The position numbers and the translations under genes were made by a program. Positions 8,915 to 17,879 of a DNA stretch of 64,000 bases are shown piece by piece. The stretch spans positions 186,001-250,000 of the forward strand of contig NZ_JAJTBB010000021.1 in NCBI RefSeq assembly GCF_021287135.1, given 5' to 3'. The number at the start of each line of letters is the position of its first letter. Position 1 is the first letter of the stretch. The notes below the pieces were generated by a model, which saw only the letters and a list, made by a program, of their open reading frames with translations, was not told the origin of the DNA and ran no database searches. The DNA is from Acidovorax sp. (GTDB lineage: Bacteria; Pseudomonadota; Gammaproteobacteria; Burkholderiales; Burkholderiaceae_C).

Positions 8915-9061
8915 CAGGGCGTGCATTTGATGATGAATGGTAACTATTTGGCCGCCGAAAGTCGCCCAGTCCAGCGCGGGGAGTGACTAGGGAAAGTCCG
9001 TAGCGCCTCCTCTGAAAAGCCCCTGCGTTTGCCCTCTTGGGCGGGCTTGGGCCAGCCCGGC

Positions 9062-9077
9062 TGGTACGCGCGTTGCA
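9062..9077 (+). promoter_or_regulatory. sigma-54 (-24/-12) promoter
   Basis: TGGTACG (9062-9068), four bases, then TTGCA (9073-9077) fits the sigma-54 consensus TGGCACG-N4-TTGCW with exact spacing. Transcription would start near 9088, followed by the AAGGAG ribosome site and the ATG at 9117. The divergent sigma-54 activator makes the assignment coherent. Confidence 0.8.
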
Positions 9078-9116
9078 AAAAGGCTGGTCACCTAAGACCA
9101 ACCAAGGAGCAACGCA

Positions 9117-10592
9117 ATGGGAATGTCAGAAAAACCGGGCCTGCTGGACAACCGCCTCTGGGCGGGCAAGGCCTTTGATGGTGCGTGGGCCACCACGCTG
9201 AGCGGCCAACGCGCCGTGACCGAGCCGGCCACCGGCAAGGTGCTGGGCACCGTGGGCATTGCCAGCGCGGCTGACATGCAGGCCGCCATTGGCCGCGCGG
9301 CCAGCGCACAAGCCGCGTGGGCCGCGCAGGGCCCGCGCGAGCGGGCGGCGGTGTTCCACCGCGCCGCCGCCCTCTTTGAGCAGCACTTTGACGAGCTGGC
9401 CCTGGCCATTGCGCGTGAGACGGGCGGCATCCTGCCCAAGGGCCAGCACGAGGTGCGCGAGGCCATCACCCTGTGCCACTTGGCGGCCGGCCTGCCCCTG
9501 CAGGCGCAGGGGCAGGTGCTGCCCAGCACGCCGGGGCGCCTGTCCATTGCGCGTCGCGTGCCGCATGGCGTGGTGGGCGTGATCTCACCGTTCAACTTTC
9601 CGCTCATCCTGGGCCTGCGCTCGGTGGCGCCGGCGCTCGCACTGGGCAACGCCGTGGTGCTCAAGCCCGACACGCGCACGCCGGTGAGCGGCGGCTTCAT
9701 CATGGCCCGGGTGTTTGAAGAAGCGGGCCTGCCCCGGGGCCTGCTGCAGGTGGTGCCTGGCGACGCCGAGGCGGGCGAGGCGCTGGTGGTGGACGCGCGC
9801 GTGCCCATGATCGCCTTCACCGGCTCGCCCGCGGTGGGCCGGCGCATTGGCGCGCTGGCGGGCCAGCACCTGAAAAAGGTGTCGCTGGAGCTGGGCGGGG
9901 CCAACAACCTCATCATCCTGGAAGACGCCGACCCGGACGCCGCCGCCAGCGCCGCTGCGTTTGGCGCGTGGTTCCACCAGGGGCAGATCTGCATGGCCTC
10001 CAACCGCATCCTGGTGCACGAGTCGATTGCCCCTGCGATCGTGCAGCGCCTGGTGGGCAAGGCCACGCACCTGCCCGTGGGCGACGGCGCCAGCGGCCAA
10101 GTGGCCCTGGGGCCGATGATCGACGCCAAGCAGCTGCAGCGCTTTGACAGCGTCATCAAGGACAGCGTGGCCCAGGGCGCCAAGCTGGAGGCGGGTGGCA
10201 CGTTTGAAGGCCTTTGCTACCAGCCCACGGTGCTGACGGGCGTGAAGCCCGGCGTGCGCTCGTTTGACGAAGAGCCCTTCGGCCCCGTGGCCAACCTTGT
10301 CACCTTCCGCACCGATGACGAGGCTGTGCAACTGGCCAACACCAGCCAGGGCGGCCTGGCCGCCGCCGTCATCAGCCCCAACGTGGGCCGCGCCATGGCC
10401 CTCGTGCAGCGGCTGCGCGCAGGCATGGTGCACATCAACGACCAAACGGTGAACGACGAATGCACCAACCCCTTTGGCGGGCCGGGCCTGGGCGGCAATG
10501 GCAGCCGCGTGGGCGGGCCTGCGGATATTGACGAATACACGCAGTGGCAGTGGATCACCGTCAAAGACGCCGTGCCCGCGTTCCCGTTCTAG
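9117..10592 (+). CDS. aromatic aldehyde (benzaldehyde-type) dehydrogenase
   Basis: A 491-residue NAD(P)-dependent aldehyde dehydrogenase, cytosolic. The general-base Glu258 is in LELGG and the catalytic Cys292 in GQICMAS; FTGSPAVG and PFNFP are the usual cofactor motifs. Its similarity to XylC/AreC-type benzaldehyde dehydrogenases, and its place behind a sigma-54 promoter and before a coniferyl-alcohol-dehydrogenase-like SDR, indicate oxidation of aryl aldehydes (benzaldehyde, vanillin or coniferyl aldehyde) to acids. The exact substrate is inferred. Confidence 0.88.
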   Translation: MGMSEKPGLLDNRLWAGKAFDGAWATTLSGQRAVTEPATGKVLGTVGIASAADMQAAIGRAASAQAAWAAQGPRERAAVFHRAAALFEQHFDELALAIARETGGILPKGQHEVREAITLCHLAAGLPLQAQGQVLPSTPGRLSIARRVPHGVVGVISPFNFPLILGLRSVAPALALGNAVVLKPDTRTPVSGGFIMARVFEEAGLPRGLLQVVPGDAEAGEALVVDARVPMIAFTGSPAVGRRIGALAGQHLKKVSLELGGANNLIILEDADPDAAASAAAFGAWFHQGQICMASNRILVHESIAPAIVQRLVGKATHLPVGDGASGQVALGPMIDAKQLQRFDSVIKDSVAQGAKLEAGGTFEGLCYQPTVLTGVKPGVRSFDEEPFGPVANLVTFRTDDEAVQLANTSQGGLAAAVISPNVGRAMALVQRLRAGMVHINDQTVNDECTNPFGGPGLGGNGSRVGGPADIDEYTQWQWITVKDAVPAFPF

Positions 10593-10603
10593 CCCGCCCC
10601 CAA

Positions 10604-10740
10604 CCGTTCGCCCTTAGCCTGTCGAAGGGCTGCACATCCCTTGTGCTCTGGCTTCGACAGGCTCGGCCCGAACGGTTTGTAGGTAGGCGGGAGGACGCTG
10701 CGCGCGCCCCCTGTCCGTTCACGCTGAGCCTGTCGAGGCG
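10604..10740. repeat. REP-like palindromic repeat cluster, family C
   Basis: Three copies of one unit: CCGTTCG...CCTGTCGAAGGG (10604-10629), its inverted copy CTTCGACAGGCTCGGCCCGAACGG (as 10652-10675), and CCGTTC...CTGAGCCTGTCGAGG (10715-10738). The unit recurs singly at about 16081. The first two can pair as a large stem between the two catabolic genes and may affect mRNA stability of the operon. Confidence 0.75.
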
Positions 10741-10798
10741 CCGCACGAACGCCACCCCACCACCCCAAGACCCCACAACATTTTTGGAGACAACCACC

Positions 10799-11566
10799 AT
10801 GACCCTTCACAACAAAACCATCGTCGTCACCGGCTGCTGCTCCGGCATTGGCGCGGACTTTGCCAAACTCGCCCGCCTGCAGGGTGCCCGCGTGATCGGG
10901 GTGGACCGCAACGCCCCCACGCTCACGCTCGACGGCTTTGTGCAGGTGGACCTGGGCGACCCGGCTGCCATCAACGACGCCGTGGCGCAGCTGCCCGCCA
11001 AGGTCGATGCGCTGGCCAACATCGCGGGTGTGCCGGGCACGGCGCCGGCGGAGCTGGTAGGTCGCGTCAACTACCTGGGCCTGCGCTACTTCACCCACCG
11101 GGTGCTGGAGCGCATGGGCGAGGGCGGCTCCATCGTCAACATTGCATCCATCCTCGGGGCCGAATGGCCCCAGCGCCTGGAGCCGCACCGCGCCCTGGGC
11201 GCCACCGCCAGCTTTGAAGAAGGCGCGCAGTGGCTGGCTGCCCACCCTGTGCCGCAAGACACCTGCTACCAGTACTTCAAAGAGGCGCTGATCGTGTGGA
11301 CCTACACCCAGTCGCAAAAGATCTTCATGGAGCGCGGCGTGCGCATGAACTGCGTGGCCCCCGGCCCGGTGTTCACGCCCATCCTGGGCGACTTTGTGCA
11401 GATGCTGGGGCAAGAGCGGGTAGAGAAAGACGCCCACCGCATGAAGCGCCCGGCGTTTAGCGACGAGGTGGCGCCCGTGATCGCCTTCCTGTGCAGCGAT
11501 GCAGCGCGCTGGGTCAGCGGCGTCAATCTGCCGGTGGACGGCGGGCTGGCGTCCACCTACCTCTGA
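10799..11566 (+). CDS. SDR family coniferyl-alcohol-dehydrogenase-like oxidoreductase
   Basis: A 255-residue short-chain dehydrogenase, the length of CalA-type coniferyl alcohol dehydrogenases. It has the cofactor motif TGCCSGIG (11-18), NIAG (74-77), Ser117 and the YxxxK pair Tyr157/Lys161. The ribosome site TTTGGAGA lies before the ATG. It would oxidise an aryl alcohol to the aldehyde that the upstream dehydrogenase turns into the acid. The CalA-like assignment rests on family resemblance and context; a related steroid or other alcohol cannot be excluded. Confidence 0.8.
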   Translation: MTLHNKTIVVTGCCSGIGADFAKLARLQGARVIGVDRNAPTLTLDGFVQVDLGDPAAINDAVAQLPAKVDALANIAGVPGTAPAELVGRVNYLGLRYFTHRVLERMGEGGSIVNIASILGAEWPQRLEPHRALGATASFEEGAQWLAAHPVPQDTCYQYFKEALIVWTYTQSQKIFMERGVRMNCVAPGPVFTPILGDFVQMLGQERVEKDAHRMKRPAFSDEVAPVIAFLCSDAARWVSGVNLPVDGGLASTYL

Positions 11567-11740
11567 GAAAACAACCCGGTGCGTTGCTGGCGGCTGGCGG
11601 AGTGCTTTGTCGCCCAGCGCCAGCGCCCGCGCAACGTGCCGCCCGGCGCGGCGGCATAGCCAGCCGGCTGTCGCCCGGGTCGTTATTTCGCAGCTGCCGA
11701 CGGGTGCTCTGCGCGGGGGCAACTGGCAACCATGCGTGGC

Positions 11741-11812
11741 CAAAGCGCTAGATATGCTATAAAAACAATAGCTGCTAGCGCTTATTGGTAAAGCGCTGGA
11801 GCCCTTTTTTTT
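11741..11812 (+). repeat. dispersed repeat family A, copy 2, with terminator-like end
   Basis: Contains GCTATAAAAACAATAGC, then GCTAGCGCTT and AAGCGCT (stem 11777-11783 with 11791-11797), followed by a run of eight T. It lies after the alcohol dehydrogenase and can act as a rho-independent terminator for that operon. The remainder of the gap between 11567 and 11853 shows no coding signal. Confidence 0.7.
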
Positions 11813-11853
11813 ATTTATTTTTTGCCCCGTGTGAGGGGCTGACCGTTTCCAGC

Positions 11854-12279
11854 CTACTTCAGCAGCTCCAGCGTGCGCTCATCCTTCTGCCCGCCAAAGT
11901 ACTTCTGCAGCACCGCATCAAACACGCTGCCCGGCGCAGATGCTTCGGCAAACAGCGTCATGCAAGAGCGCAGCTTCAGGTCGTCTGGCGTGCCAAACAC
12001 CTGCAGCGCAGACGAGGGCGATTCCAGCGCCAGCAGAATCTGGCAGCACTCGCGCAGCCGCGCCGCCAGCACGGGGTGGGCCAGGTAGGCCCGCGCCTCA
12101 GCCAGCGACTGGACCGCATAGCGCTGCGCCATGTCGCTGTGCCCCAGCCCGTTGATCTGCGGGAACACAAACCACATCCAGTGCGTGCGCTTTTTGCCCG
12201 CCCGCAGCTCCGCCAGCACGCGGGGCCATACGGGCTCCTGGGCTTGCAGAAAACGGTCGAGGACAGGGGGCAGGGGCAT
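11854..12279 (-). CDS. DUF1810 domain-containing protein
   Basis: A 141-residue single-domain cytosolic protein. Recognisable family features are the early LDRFLQAQ, KRTHWMWFVFPQ, the GLG-S loop, SLAEARAYLAHPVL and FGTPDDLKLRSCMTLF. The molecular function of the family is not established. The start was chosen at the internal ATG because it coincides with the conserved domain start; the longer frame adds an implausible N-terminus. It stands alone between divergent genes. Confidence 0.85.
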   Translation of the reverse strand: MPLPPVLDRFLQAQEPVWPRVLAELRAGKKRTHWMWFVFPQINGLGHSDMAQRYAVQSLAEARAYLAHPVLAARLRECCQILLALESPSSALQVFGTPDDLKLRSCMTLFAEASAPGSVFDAVLQKYFGGQKDERTLELLK

Positions 12280-12428
12280 GCTGGGGTGTGGGTGGAGCGG
12301 GCCGGTTGAACAGATGGTGACGGTGAATCCGTGGCGCGGCAAGCATTGAATGAGCGCACCAGCGCAAGGCGCTGCAAGGCCCTGCGGCCGCGATGCGCAA
12401 ACCCCACACCCCGTGCCAGAATGGCCCG

Positions 12429-13304
12429 ATGAGCGCTACCACCACCTCCTCCTTCCAGTCCGCCGCCGACGGCACCCGCATCACCACCTACACCTGGGCC
12501 AAAACCCCGGGCCAACCGGTGGGCGTTGTGCAAATTGCCCACGGTCTGGCCGAGCACGGCGAGCGCTACGACCGCTTTGCGCGCGCCTTGAACGCCGCTG
12601 GCTTCATCGTCCACGCCGTGGACCACCGCGGGCACGGCCGCACGGCCGGAGGCAAGCTGGGCGACTTTGGCCGCCCCGGTTTTGACGGGCTGATTGCCGA
12701 TGTGGCCCAGTTCGGCGCGCTGCTGCGTGCGCAGCACCCCGGCCTGCCGCTCTTCCTGTTCGGCCACTCCATGGGCTCGTTCGCAGCGCAGGCCGCCGTC
12801 CTGGACCACTCCACCACCTGGTCAGGCCTCATCCTCTCAGGCTCCACCGCCCTCGACCTGTTCGCCGCCGGCATGGCCAACGCCCCCGCCGACGCGCCCG
12901 CCGGGCTCGCGGCTTTCAACGCAGGCTTTGAACACCGCACCGGCTACGAATGGCTGTCGCGCGACGCTGCGGAGGTCGATGCCTACGTGGCAGACCCGTG
13001 GTGCGGCTGGGATGTGCCGGAGGATTTGATCCCTTCGCTCTTCGCGCCAGCGCCCAAGCTGGCCGACCCCGCACAACTCGCGCGCATCCGCAGCGATCTG
13101 CCCATCCTCATCGCATCCGGCGACGCAGACCCGCTGGCCGCAGGCGGCATCTTGCTGGAGCAGCTGGGGCAGCGGTATCGGGATGCCGGTCTGGCCGATG
13201 TGACGGTCCAGCTGTACCCGGGGGCACGGCATGAAATCTTGAATGAGACGAACCGGGAGGACGTGACGGGGGATGTTGTGGGGTGGCTGCGGGAGCGTGT
13301 GTAG
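12429..13304 (+). CDS. alpha/beta hydrolase, lysophospholipase/monoacylglycerol lipase type
   Basis: A 291-residue hydrolase of the PldB/monoglyceride-lipase type. It has HG at residues 39-40, the RGHG motif (67-70) typical of this subgroup, and the nucleophile GHSMGS with Ser114. The acid is probably the Asp in SGDADPL and the His is in GARHEILNE near the end. There is no signal peptide. It probably cleaves ester bonds in monoacylglycerol or lysophospholipid; the substrate is inferred. No strong ribosome site is visible at this ATG. Confidence 0.85.
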   Translation: MSATTTSSFQSAADGTRITTYTWAKTPGQPVGVVQIAHGLAEHGERYDRFARALNAAGFIVHAVDHRGHGRTAGGKLGDFGRPGFDGLIADVAQFGALLRAQHPGLPLFLFGHSMGSFAAQAAVLDHSTTWSGLILSGSTALDLFAAGMANAPADAPAGLAAFNAGFEHRTGYEWLSRDAAEVDAYVADPWCGWDVPEDLIPSLFAPAPKLADPAQLARIRSDLPILIASGDADPLAAGGILLEQLGQRYRDAGLADVTVQLYPGARHEILNETNREDVTGDVVGWLRERV

Positions 13305-13479
13305 GTGGCGGAGTCGGTGCTAAATACTGCGATGGCGACCTGCGCGCTGACTACCTCCAGGGTAGAGGCACGCGTTAACGCATGAGCTCTGTCGTGCTAT
13401 TTGTTGCCGCAGTTCGCTAGATGATGACGATGAACGTCTATGGCTCAACTTATCGCAAAGCCCCTTGGTGCTGGAATAG

Positions 13480-15654
13480 CTATTCATCACTTTCGACTTC
13501 GCTGTACGAATCGTTACTTACGATGAAAATGTTTTCCGGCTGCCCAAACTGCGCAAACAGCATCGTTTCAACAAACTGATAACACGCAGCCCAGATTTTG
13601 CTGACGTCGCTTGGTTCCATCGCAGCGAAATCAGCGACGCCTTGCTGCAGCTTTTCCAGCCAATCGGGGGCTCGGCCATTTATCGCCATGTTTGCCTCAT
13701 AGTGGAGCTTGCGATACTGGGTTTCGTTGATCACCTTGCGCACTTCCAGGAGGTCTTGCAGGACATCCGTGACGTATGACATTCGGAAGAATGAGCCGAC
13801 AATCTCGCGCCAGCTCACGGGCCTATTCTTCGAAATTAGCGGCAAGTATGCCGCAACCCGATACAAAAGCCGCCCGACGAAGATCGCTGTGTGGCGCGAG
13901 TCCACGGGCGCATAAGTCCCTAACACCGACTGAACGCCGTTGGCGAGAAACCCGTTGGCCACGGAGGCGTGCGATCCGTCCACGGGATGGGTGCTGCATG
14001 CTGCCAGCACCACGATGTGAGTCATGCGTGCTACATGTTTGAGATCCCAAACGTCGACTTTTTCTTTGCCGATCTGCAGCCATGCTGGTTGCGTCTTCCC
14101 GCCATGGTTGCCATGACAGTCGAAAATGACCATGACCCCTTGATGCGCGTTCATTGCGTCGATCAGCTCATCTCTCGTGGACACGTCGACAATCTCGACT
14201 TTCATCTCGCCCAAGTCGTATTTGGCGACGGCTAGCTCAAGGTCGCTACGAATCGGGTCGTCCGGTGCGAACGACCGGATCACAAGGATGTGATCTAACG
14301 CCATCTTCGGCACCGTAATCCTCGGATGGGCTAAGGCCACCTGGACTGCCACATTCCCTGGCGTGGATGGGATGCGCGACATCTCGTAGCGGAACATTGC
14401 CGGTAATCCGTCGATGGATAGCCACTCGATCGGAAAATCACAAATGGTCAGCAGTCGTTCGCGGCCGTCGAACATTGCCTTCCACAACTTCTCTCCCACC
14501 TCGCTGCGGATCTCGCCGCTGTACTCGGCCAAATGTCGATTTAGCTCTGCTAGCCGGGTCGGCTTATTCGAGCTAACTAGCGAGTAGATCTCACTCAGCC
14601 TGTCGTGGTGGAGCATTACGGCATCGGGCATCCGAAGGGCCGGTACGAATTGATTTGCAGCCAGTACTGCGATGACAGTTGAAAAAAAACGCTGCTCGAA
14701 TTGCCTGTGTTTCAAGAGCGGCCCCACGACAGGGTCCGTGTATGGATTGAAGCCCTCTACCTTTGTTCCGGCGAATGTGATGTGGCCATTGCCGTACCCC
14801 CTGCTGCGGACCAGCAGCGCCTTGACGAAATTCCGCTTGTCACGATCCAGGTTGCGAAGAATCGGGTTCCAAATCTTGTTGTCGATCTTGTACAGCAAGG
14901 CATAGATAGACGCGCAGAAGATGATCGCGTCGTTTTTCCGCAGGGCGTACACCTCCAGGCCTTGCCGCAACTGATCGATCATTTCGGAAAACTCTACGAT
15001 TGCATCAATATGTGCCTCGATGCCAAGGCCAAGCGTCGGCTCTATAACCTCACTGTTGTCCAAGTTGTAGCCGTACAGTCGTAGCACTGCAGCCGACGGT
15101 TTCGTGCAGTTGTGCAGCTTCGGGACGAATGGGAGCCGCCCTTGCTCCCTATTGGCAGGAGGGCATGTCTTCATTAACTCGACGAGAATTTGAAAACTGC
15201 TGTCGTGGGCCGCAGTTCGTTCCGCCAGCGCCAGTAGATGACCATAAATCGCGTCGGCGCTGAGATCGGCCAATGAGACTGCTCCCGCAAAGCGGTTGAG
15301 CGTGATATGCAATGGCCTAACCGCGAAGCAGTGCAGCCTCGCCTCCACATCAGCTGCCGACTTGTCTGTGCTCCATATGACGGTAGGCCACCCTCCAACC
15401 TCGGCATGGCCCTCTGTGAGCAGGTCTGCCCTGAGCATGCGAATGCAGAGGGCCGAGCCTGCTATCTTGGATGCAATAAATGCGTCCTCCGCAAGGCCAA
15501 GCTCCACCATGTCGTGTGGAAATCTGACAAGCATGTCCATGATTGCCAAGTAGTCGGGAATCAACGCCAAAGCAAACCCTTGGAAGAAGGTTTGGCCAGA
15601 CGCTGCAACATCCGTAGGCATGGCAATGATGTGTTGAATGGCGCTCGTGCTCAT
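13480..15654 (-). CDS. CHAT-domain (caspase-like) protease with unassigned N-terminal region
   Basis: A 724-residue protein whose C-terminal third (about 405-600) is a CHAT domain. It opens with FPIEWLSIDG, has the catalytic His514 in IFDCHG, Cys553 in VVLAACST, and the typical FLANGVQSVLGTYAPVDSRHT stretch. Residues 1-400 show no TPR, kinase or other domain that I recognise, and a 125-residue helical tail follows the protease. CHAT proteases act in effector or defence systems and are usually switched on by a partner; none is evident here. GGAG precedes the ATG. The gene is visibly less GC-rich than everything around it and abuts a decayed Lon-like fragment, indicating horizontal gain. Confidence 0.8.
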   Translation of the reverse strand: MSTSAIQHIIAMPTDVAASGQTFFQGFALALIPDYLAIMDMLVRFPHDMVELGLAEDAFIASKIAGSALCIRMLRADLLTEGHAEVGGWPTVIWSTDKSAADVEARLHCFAVRPLHITLNRFAGAVSLADLSADAIYGHLLALAERTAAHDSSFQILVELMKTCPPANREQGRLPFVPKLHNCTKPSAAVLRLYGYNLDNSEVIEPTLGLGIEAHIDAIVEFSEMIDQLRQGLEVYALRKNDAIIFCASIYALLYKIDNKIWNPILRNLDRDKRNFVKALLVRSRGYGNGHITFAGTKVEGFNPYTDPVVGPLLKHRQFEQRFFSTVIAVLAANQFVPALRMPDAVMLHHDRLSEIYSLVSSNKPTRLAELNRHLAEYSGEIRSEVGEKLWKAMFDGRERLLTICDFPIEWLSIDGLPAMFRYEMSRIPSTPGNVAVQVALAHPRITVPKMALDHILVIRSFAPDDPIRSDLELAVAKYDLGEMKVEIVDVSTRDELIDAMNAHQGVMVIFDCHGNHGGKTQPAWLQIGKEKVDVWDLKHVARMTHIVVLAACSTHPVDGSHASVANGFLANGVQSVLGTYAPVDSRHTAIFVGRLLYRVAAYLPLISKNRPVSWREIVGSFFRMSYVTDVLQDLLEVRKVINETQYRKLHYEANMAINGRAPDWLEKLQQGVADFAAMEPSDVSKIWAACYQFVETMLFAQFGQPENIFIVSNDSYSEVESDE

Positions 15655-15671
15655 AAGAAACTTCTCCCTGT

Positions 15672-16060
15672 TATCCGACCCCGCATCCCACGGCCCCCAC
15701 GCCCACCCCTCGCCACCTGACAAGCCCACCGATACACCCGCAGCGTCACCTCCGCCCGCTGAATCACCGTGTCCTCCACCGTGGCAGCACCCCGGCCAAC
15801 TCATCGGCTTGCGACTGCAGCAACTCCGCCGGGCTCATCCCCAGTGCCTCGCCCGTCAGCAGCGCAATTCCCTCGCTCACATGCCCCATGGTGTCAAGAC
15901 GGAACAGCCAGCGCTCCACGGCGTTCTGCACGCTGCGGTCCAGCATCAGGTGGCGCTGGTTGCGGGCGGGGATCAGCACGTCGTGGGTGCCTTCCAGCCC
16001 TGCGGCCTAGCATGCTTGAAACCAGCCTTTGATCTTCTCATTGAGGCTGCCCACACGGAG
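15672..16060 (-). pseudogene. decayed 3' fragment of a Lon-like protease gene
   Basis: Read leftward, this matches the last 120 or so residues of the intact Lon-like gene at 31983-34469. It runs from VGSLNEKIKGWFQAC (catalytic-Lys region) through VLIPARNQRHLMLDRSVQ and GHVSEGIALLTGEA to EDTVIQRAEVTLR. It carries an in-frame TAG (about 16008-16010) where the intact copy has Gln after WFQAC. It also has a frameshift near 15785 before the EDTVIQRAE part. The protease Ser region and the whole N-terminal part are absent. It ends directly before the CHAT gene and starts next to a family C repeat. Confidence 0.85.
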
Positions 16061-16080
16061 CCTGCCCAAACGCTGCGCGA

Positions 16081-16106
16081 GGCTTCGACAAGCTCAGCCC
16101 GAACGG
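16081..16106. repeat. REP-like repeat, family C, single copy
   Basis: GGCTTCGACAAGCTCAGCCC followed by GAACGG matches the unit seen three times at 10604-10740. It sits at the truncated edge of the Lon-like pseudogene, where recombination could have occurred. Confidence 0.7.
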
Positions 16107-16135
16107 GTGTTTCCAAGCTCAACGGTGCTGGCTCG

Positions 16136-17047
16136 TTAAGCGCGCCGGCCACGCAAATTCCCCTTCACCCATCCCCCCGCCAACCCCTCCGCCAACGCCT
16201 CAAACACCACCCGAATCCGCCGCGCTGTGCGCAGTTCGCGGTGCGACACCAGCCAGATGGGAAAGCGCAGCGGCGGCACGTCGTCCAGCACGCGGACCAC
16301 GCCGGGGGTCTTGTTGGCGATCTCGTCCATCGTGGCGCCGATGCCCAGGCCCTGGCGCACCAGCTCCCAGTGCAGGGCGGTCTGGTCGGCGTAGCAGCTG
16401 AACTGGCTTTCGCTCAGGTTCAGCCCGCGGTGGCGCAGGTAGGCGAGGTATTGGCCGTTGCGGTCGGAGCCGACAAAGGTGGCGCGCGTTGCGTCGTCGG
16501 CCGTGCGGGGGTGGCCGTGGGTGCGGACCCACGCCTCGGACGCGTAGAAGCCTGCCTGGGCCTGGCGCACCAGGCGGGCGATCAGGTCGGGCTGCTCGGG
16601 CTGCACGTGGCGGATGGCGATGTCGGCCTCGCGGCGCAGCAGGTCGCTCACGGCGTTGGAGGCGACTATCTCGACCGCAATGCTGGGCTCCTGCGCGTGC
16701 AGCCGTTGCAGGATAGGTGGCAGCAGGTAGGCGGCAATGGCGTCGGTGGCCGACACCGTCACCACGCCGCCCACGGCCTGCGAGCGGCCGCTGGCGGCCA
16801 GGCCCAGGGCTTCTGCGGCGGTGCCCATGGCGCGGGCGTGCTCCAGCAGGTCCAGCCCGGTGGGGGTGAGCACCATGGCCTTGCCCACGCGCTCAAACAG
16901 CGTCACGCCCATCTGCCGCTCGATGGCGGCCACCTGCCGGCTCAGGGTGGGCTGGGTCAGCCCCAGCTTGCGGGCGGCGGCCGAGAGCGAGCCGGTTTCT
17001 GCGGTTTGCAGAAAGGCTTTTAGCTGGTTCCAGTCGAGTTGATCCAT
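16136..17047 (-). CDS. LysR family transcriptional regulator
   Basis: A 303-residue LysR regulator. The winged helix-turn-helix is at the N-terminus (residues 3-62; AFLQTAETGSLSAAARKLGL then QPTLSRQVAAIE), and a periplasmic-binding-like effector domain follows from about residue 90. The start MDQLDWNQLK is the usual family start; the frame extends upstream without support. Its target is not obvious: the divergent neighbour is the methyltransferase gene with 133 bp between them, which may be the regulated gene. Confidence 0.9.
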   Translation of the reverse strand: MDQLDWNQLKAFLQTAETGSLSAAARKLGLTQPTLSRQVAAIERQMGVTLFERVGKAMVLTPTGLDLLEHARAMGTAAEALGLAASGRSQAVGGVVTVSATDAIAAYLLPPILQRLHAQEPSIAVEIVASNAVSDLLRREADIAIRHVQPEQPDLIARLVRQAQAGFYASEAWVRTHGHPRTADDATRATFVGSDRNGQYLAYLRHRGLNLSESQFSCYADQTALHWELVRQGLGIGATMDEIANKTPGVVRVLDDVPPLRFPIWLVSHRELRTARRIRVVFEALAEGLAGGWVKGNLRGRRA

Positions 17048-17180
17048 GCGTAAACGTATATGTTCGCTGCAATTTACCGCAGTTTCCTGCGCTGCCATGC
17101 ATGGATAGCATCCGGGTGTCGTTGATTGATCGCTTCTGCGCTTCTGCTGCCTTTGCACTCACCCGGCTCGCATTTTGTTC

Positions 17181-17879
17181 ATGACCTCTTCTGCCACCGC
17201 CCCGGTTTCTGACGCGTCGCTCTCTGTCGCAGCCCGTTCGGCCGCAGCAGCCAAGGCGCGGTTCTGGGACCGCATTGCGCCCAAGTACGCCGCCGACGCG
17301 ATTGCCGACCTGGCGGGGTACGAGGCCACGCTGCAGCGCGTGCAGGGCCTGCTGTCGCCCCAGCACGATGTGCTGGAGATCGGCTGCGGCACGGGCAGCA
17401 CGGCCCTGCGCTTGGCGCCGTTTACCCGCAGCTTGCTAGCCACTGACGTGTCGCCCCAGATGATCGCCATTGCCCACGAGCGGCTGGCCGCGCAGCCCAC
17501 GCCGCAGTTGCGGTTTGCGGTGGCGGATGCAGAGGCGGCGACCTTTGGGGCGGAAGCATTTGATGCCGTGCTGGCCTTCAACGTGCTGCACCTGACGAGC
17601 GCGCTGGACGAGGCGCTCAGCCGGCTGGTGCAGGCGCTGCGCCCGGGCGGGCGGCTGATCTCCAAGACTGCTTGCGTTGCCGAGATGAACCTGTTGATTC
17701 CCTACCTGGCCGTGCCGGTGATGCGCGCCCTGCGCCTGGTCCCGCCCGTGCTGTGCTTTGACGAGCACCAGCTGCGCTCGGCCATGGTGCGGCAGGGCCT
17801 GCAGATCGTGTGCGTTGAACGGCATGGCACGCGGGGCAAGGACACCCGCGCCTTCATCGTCGCCCGCAAGCCGGGCTGA
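17181..17879 (+). CDS. class I SAM-dependent methyltransferase
   Basis: A 232-residue methyltransferase with motif I VLEIGCGTGS (residues 64-73), an acidic Asp after motif I (LLATDVS) and FDAVLAFNVLHL as motif IV; the small C-terminal extension ends in ARKPG. The acceptor is unknown; the Methyltransf_11-like core is found in many small-molecule methyltransferases. The ATG at 17181 is preferred to a TTG six bases earlier. It is divergent from the LysR gene. Confidence 0.82.
   Translation: MTSSATAPVSDASLSVAARSAAAAKARFWDRIAPKYAADAIADLAGYEATLQRVQGLLSPQHDVLEIGCGTGSTALRLAPFTRSLLATDVSPQMIAIAHERLAAQPTPQLRFAVADAEAATFGAEAFDAVLAFNVLHLTSALDEALSRLVQALRPGGRLISKTACVAEMNLLIPYLAVPVMRALRLVPPVLCFDEHQLRSAMVRQGLQIVCVERHGTRGKDTRAFIVARKPG

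Noticed and set aside
13305-13479. Attachment site, integrase or terminal repeat at the edge of the CHAT gene
   Set aside because: I saw no direct repeat with the other edge, no tRNA and no integrase; the transfer claim rests on base composition and context.
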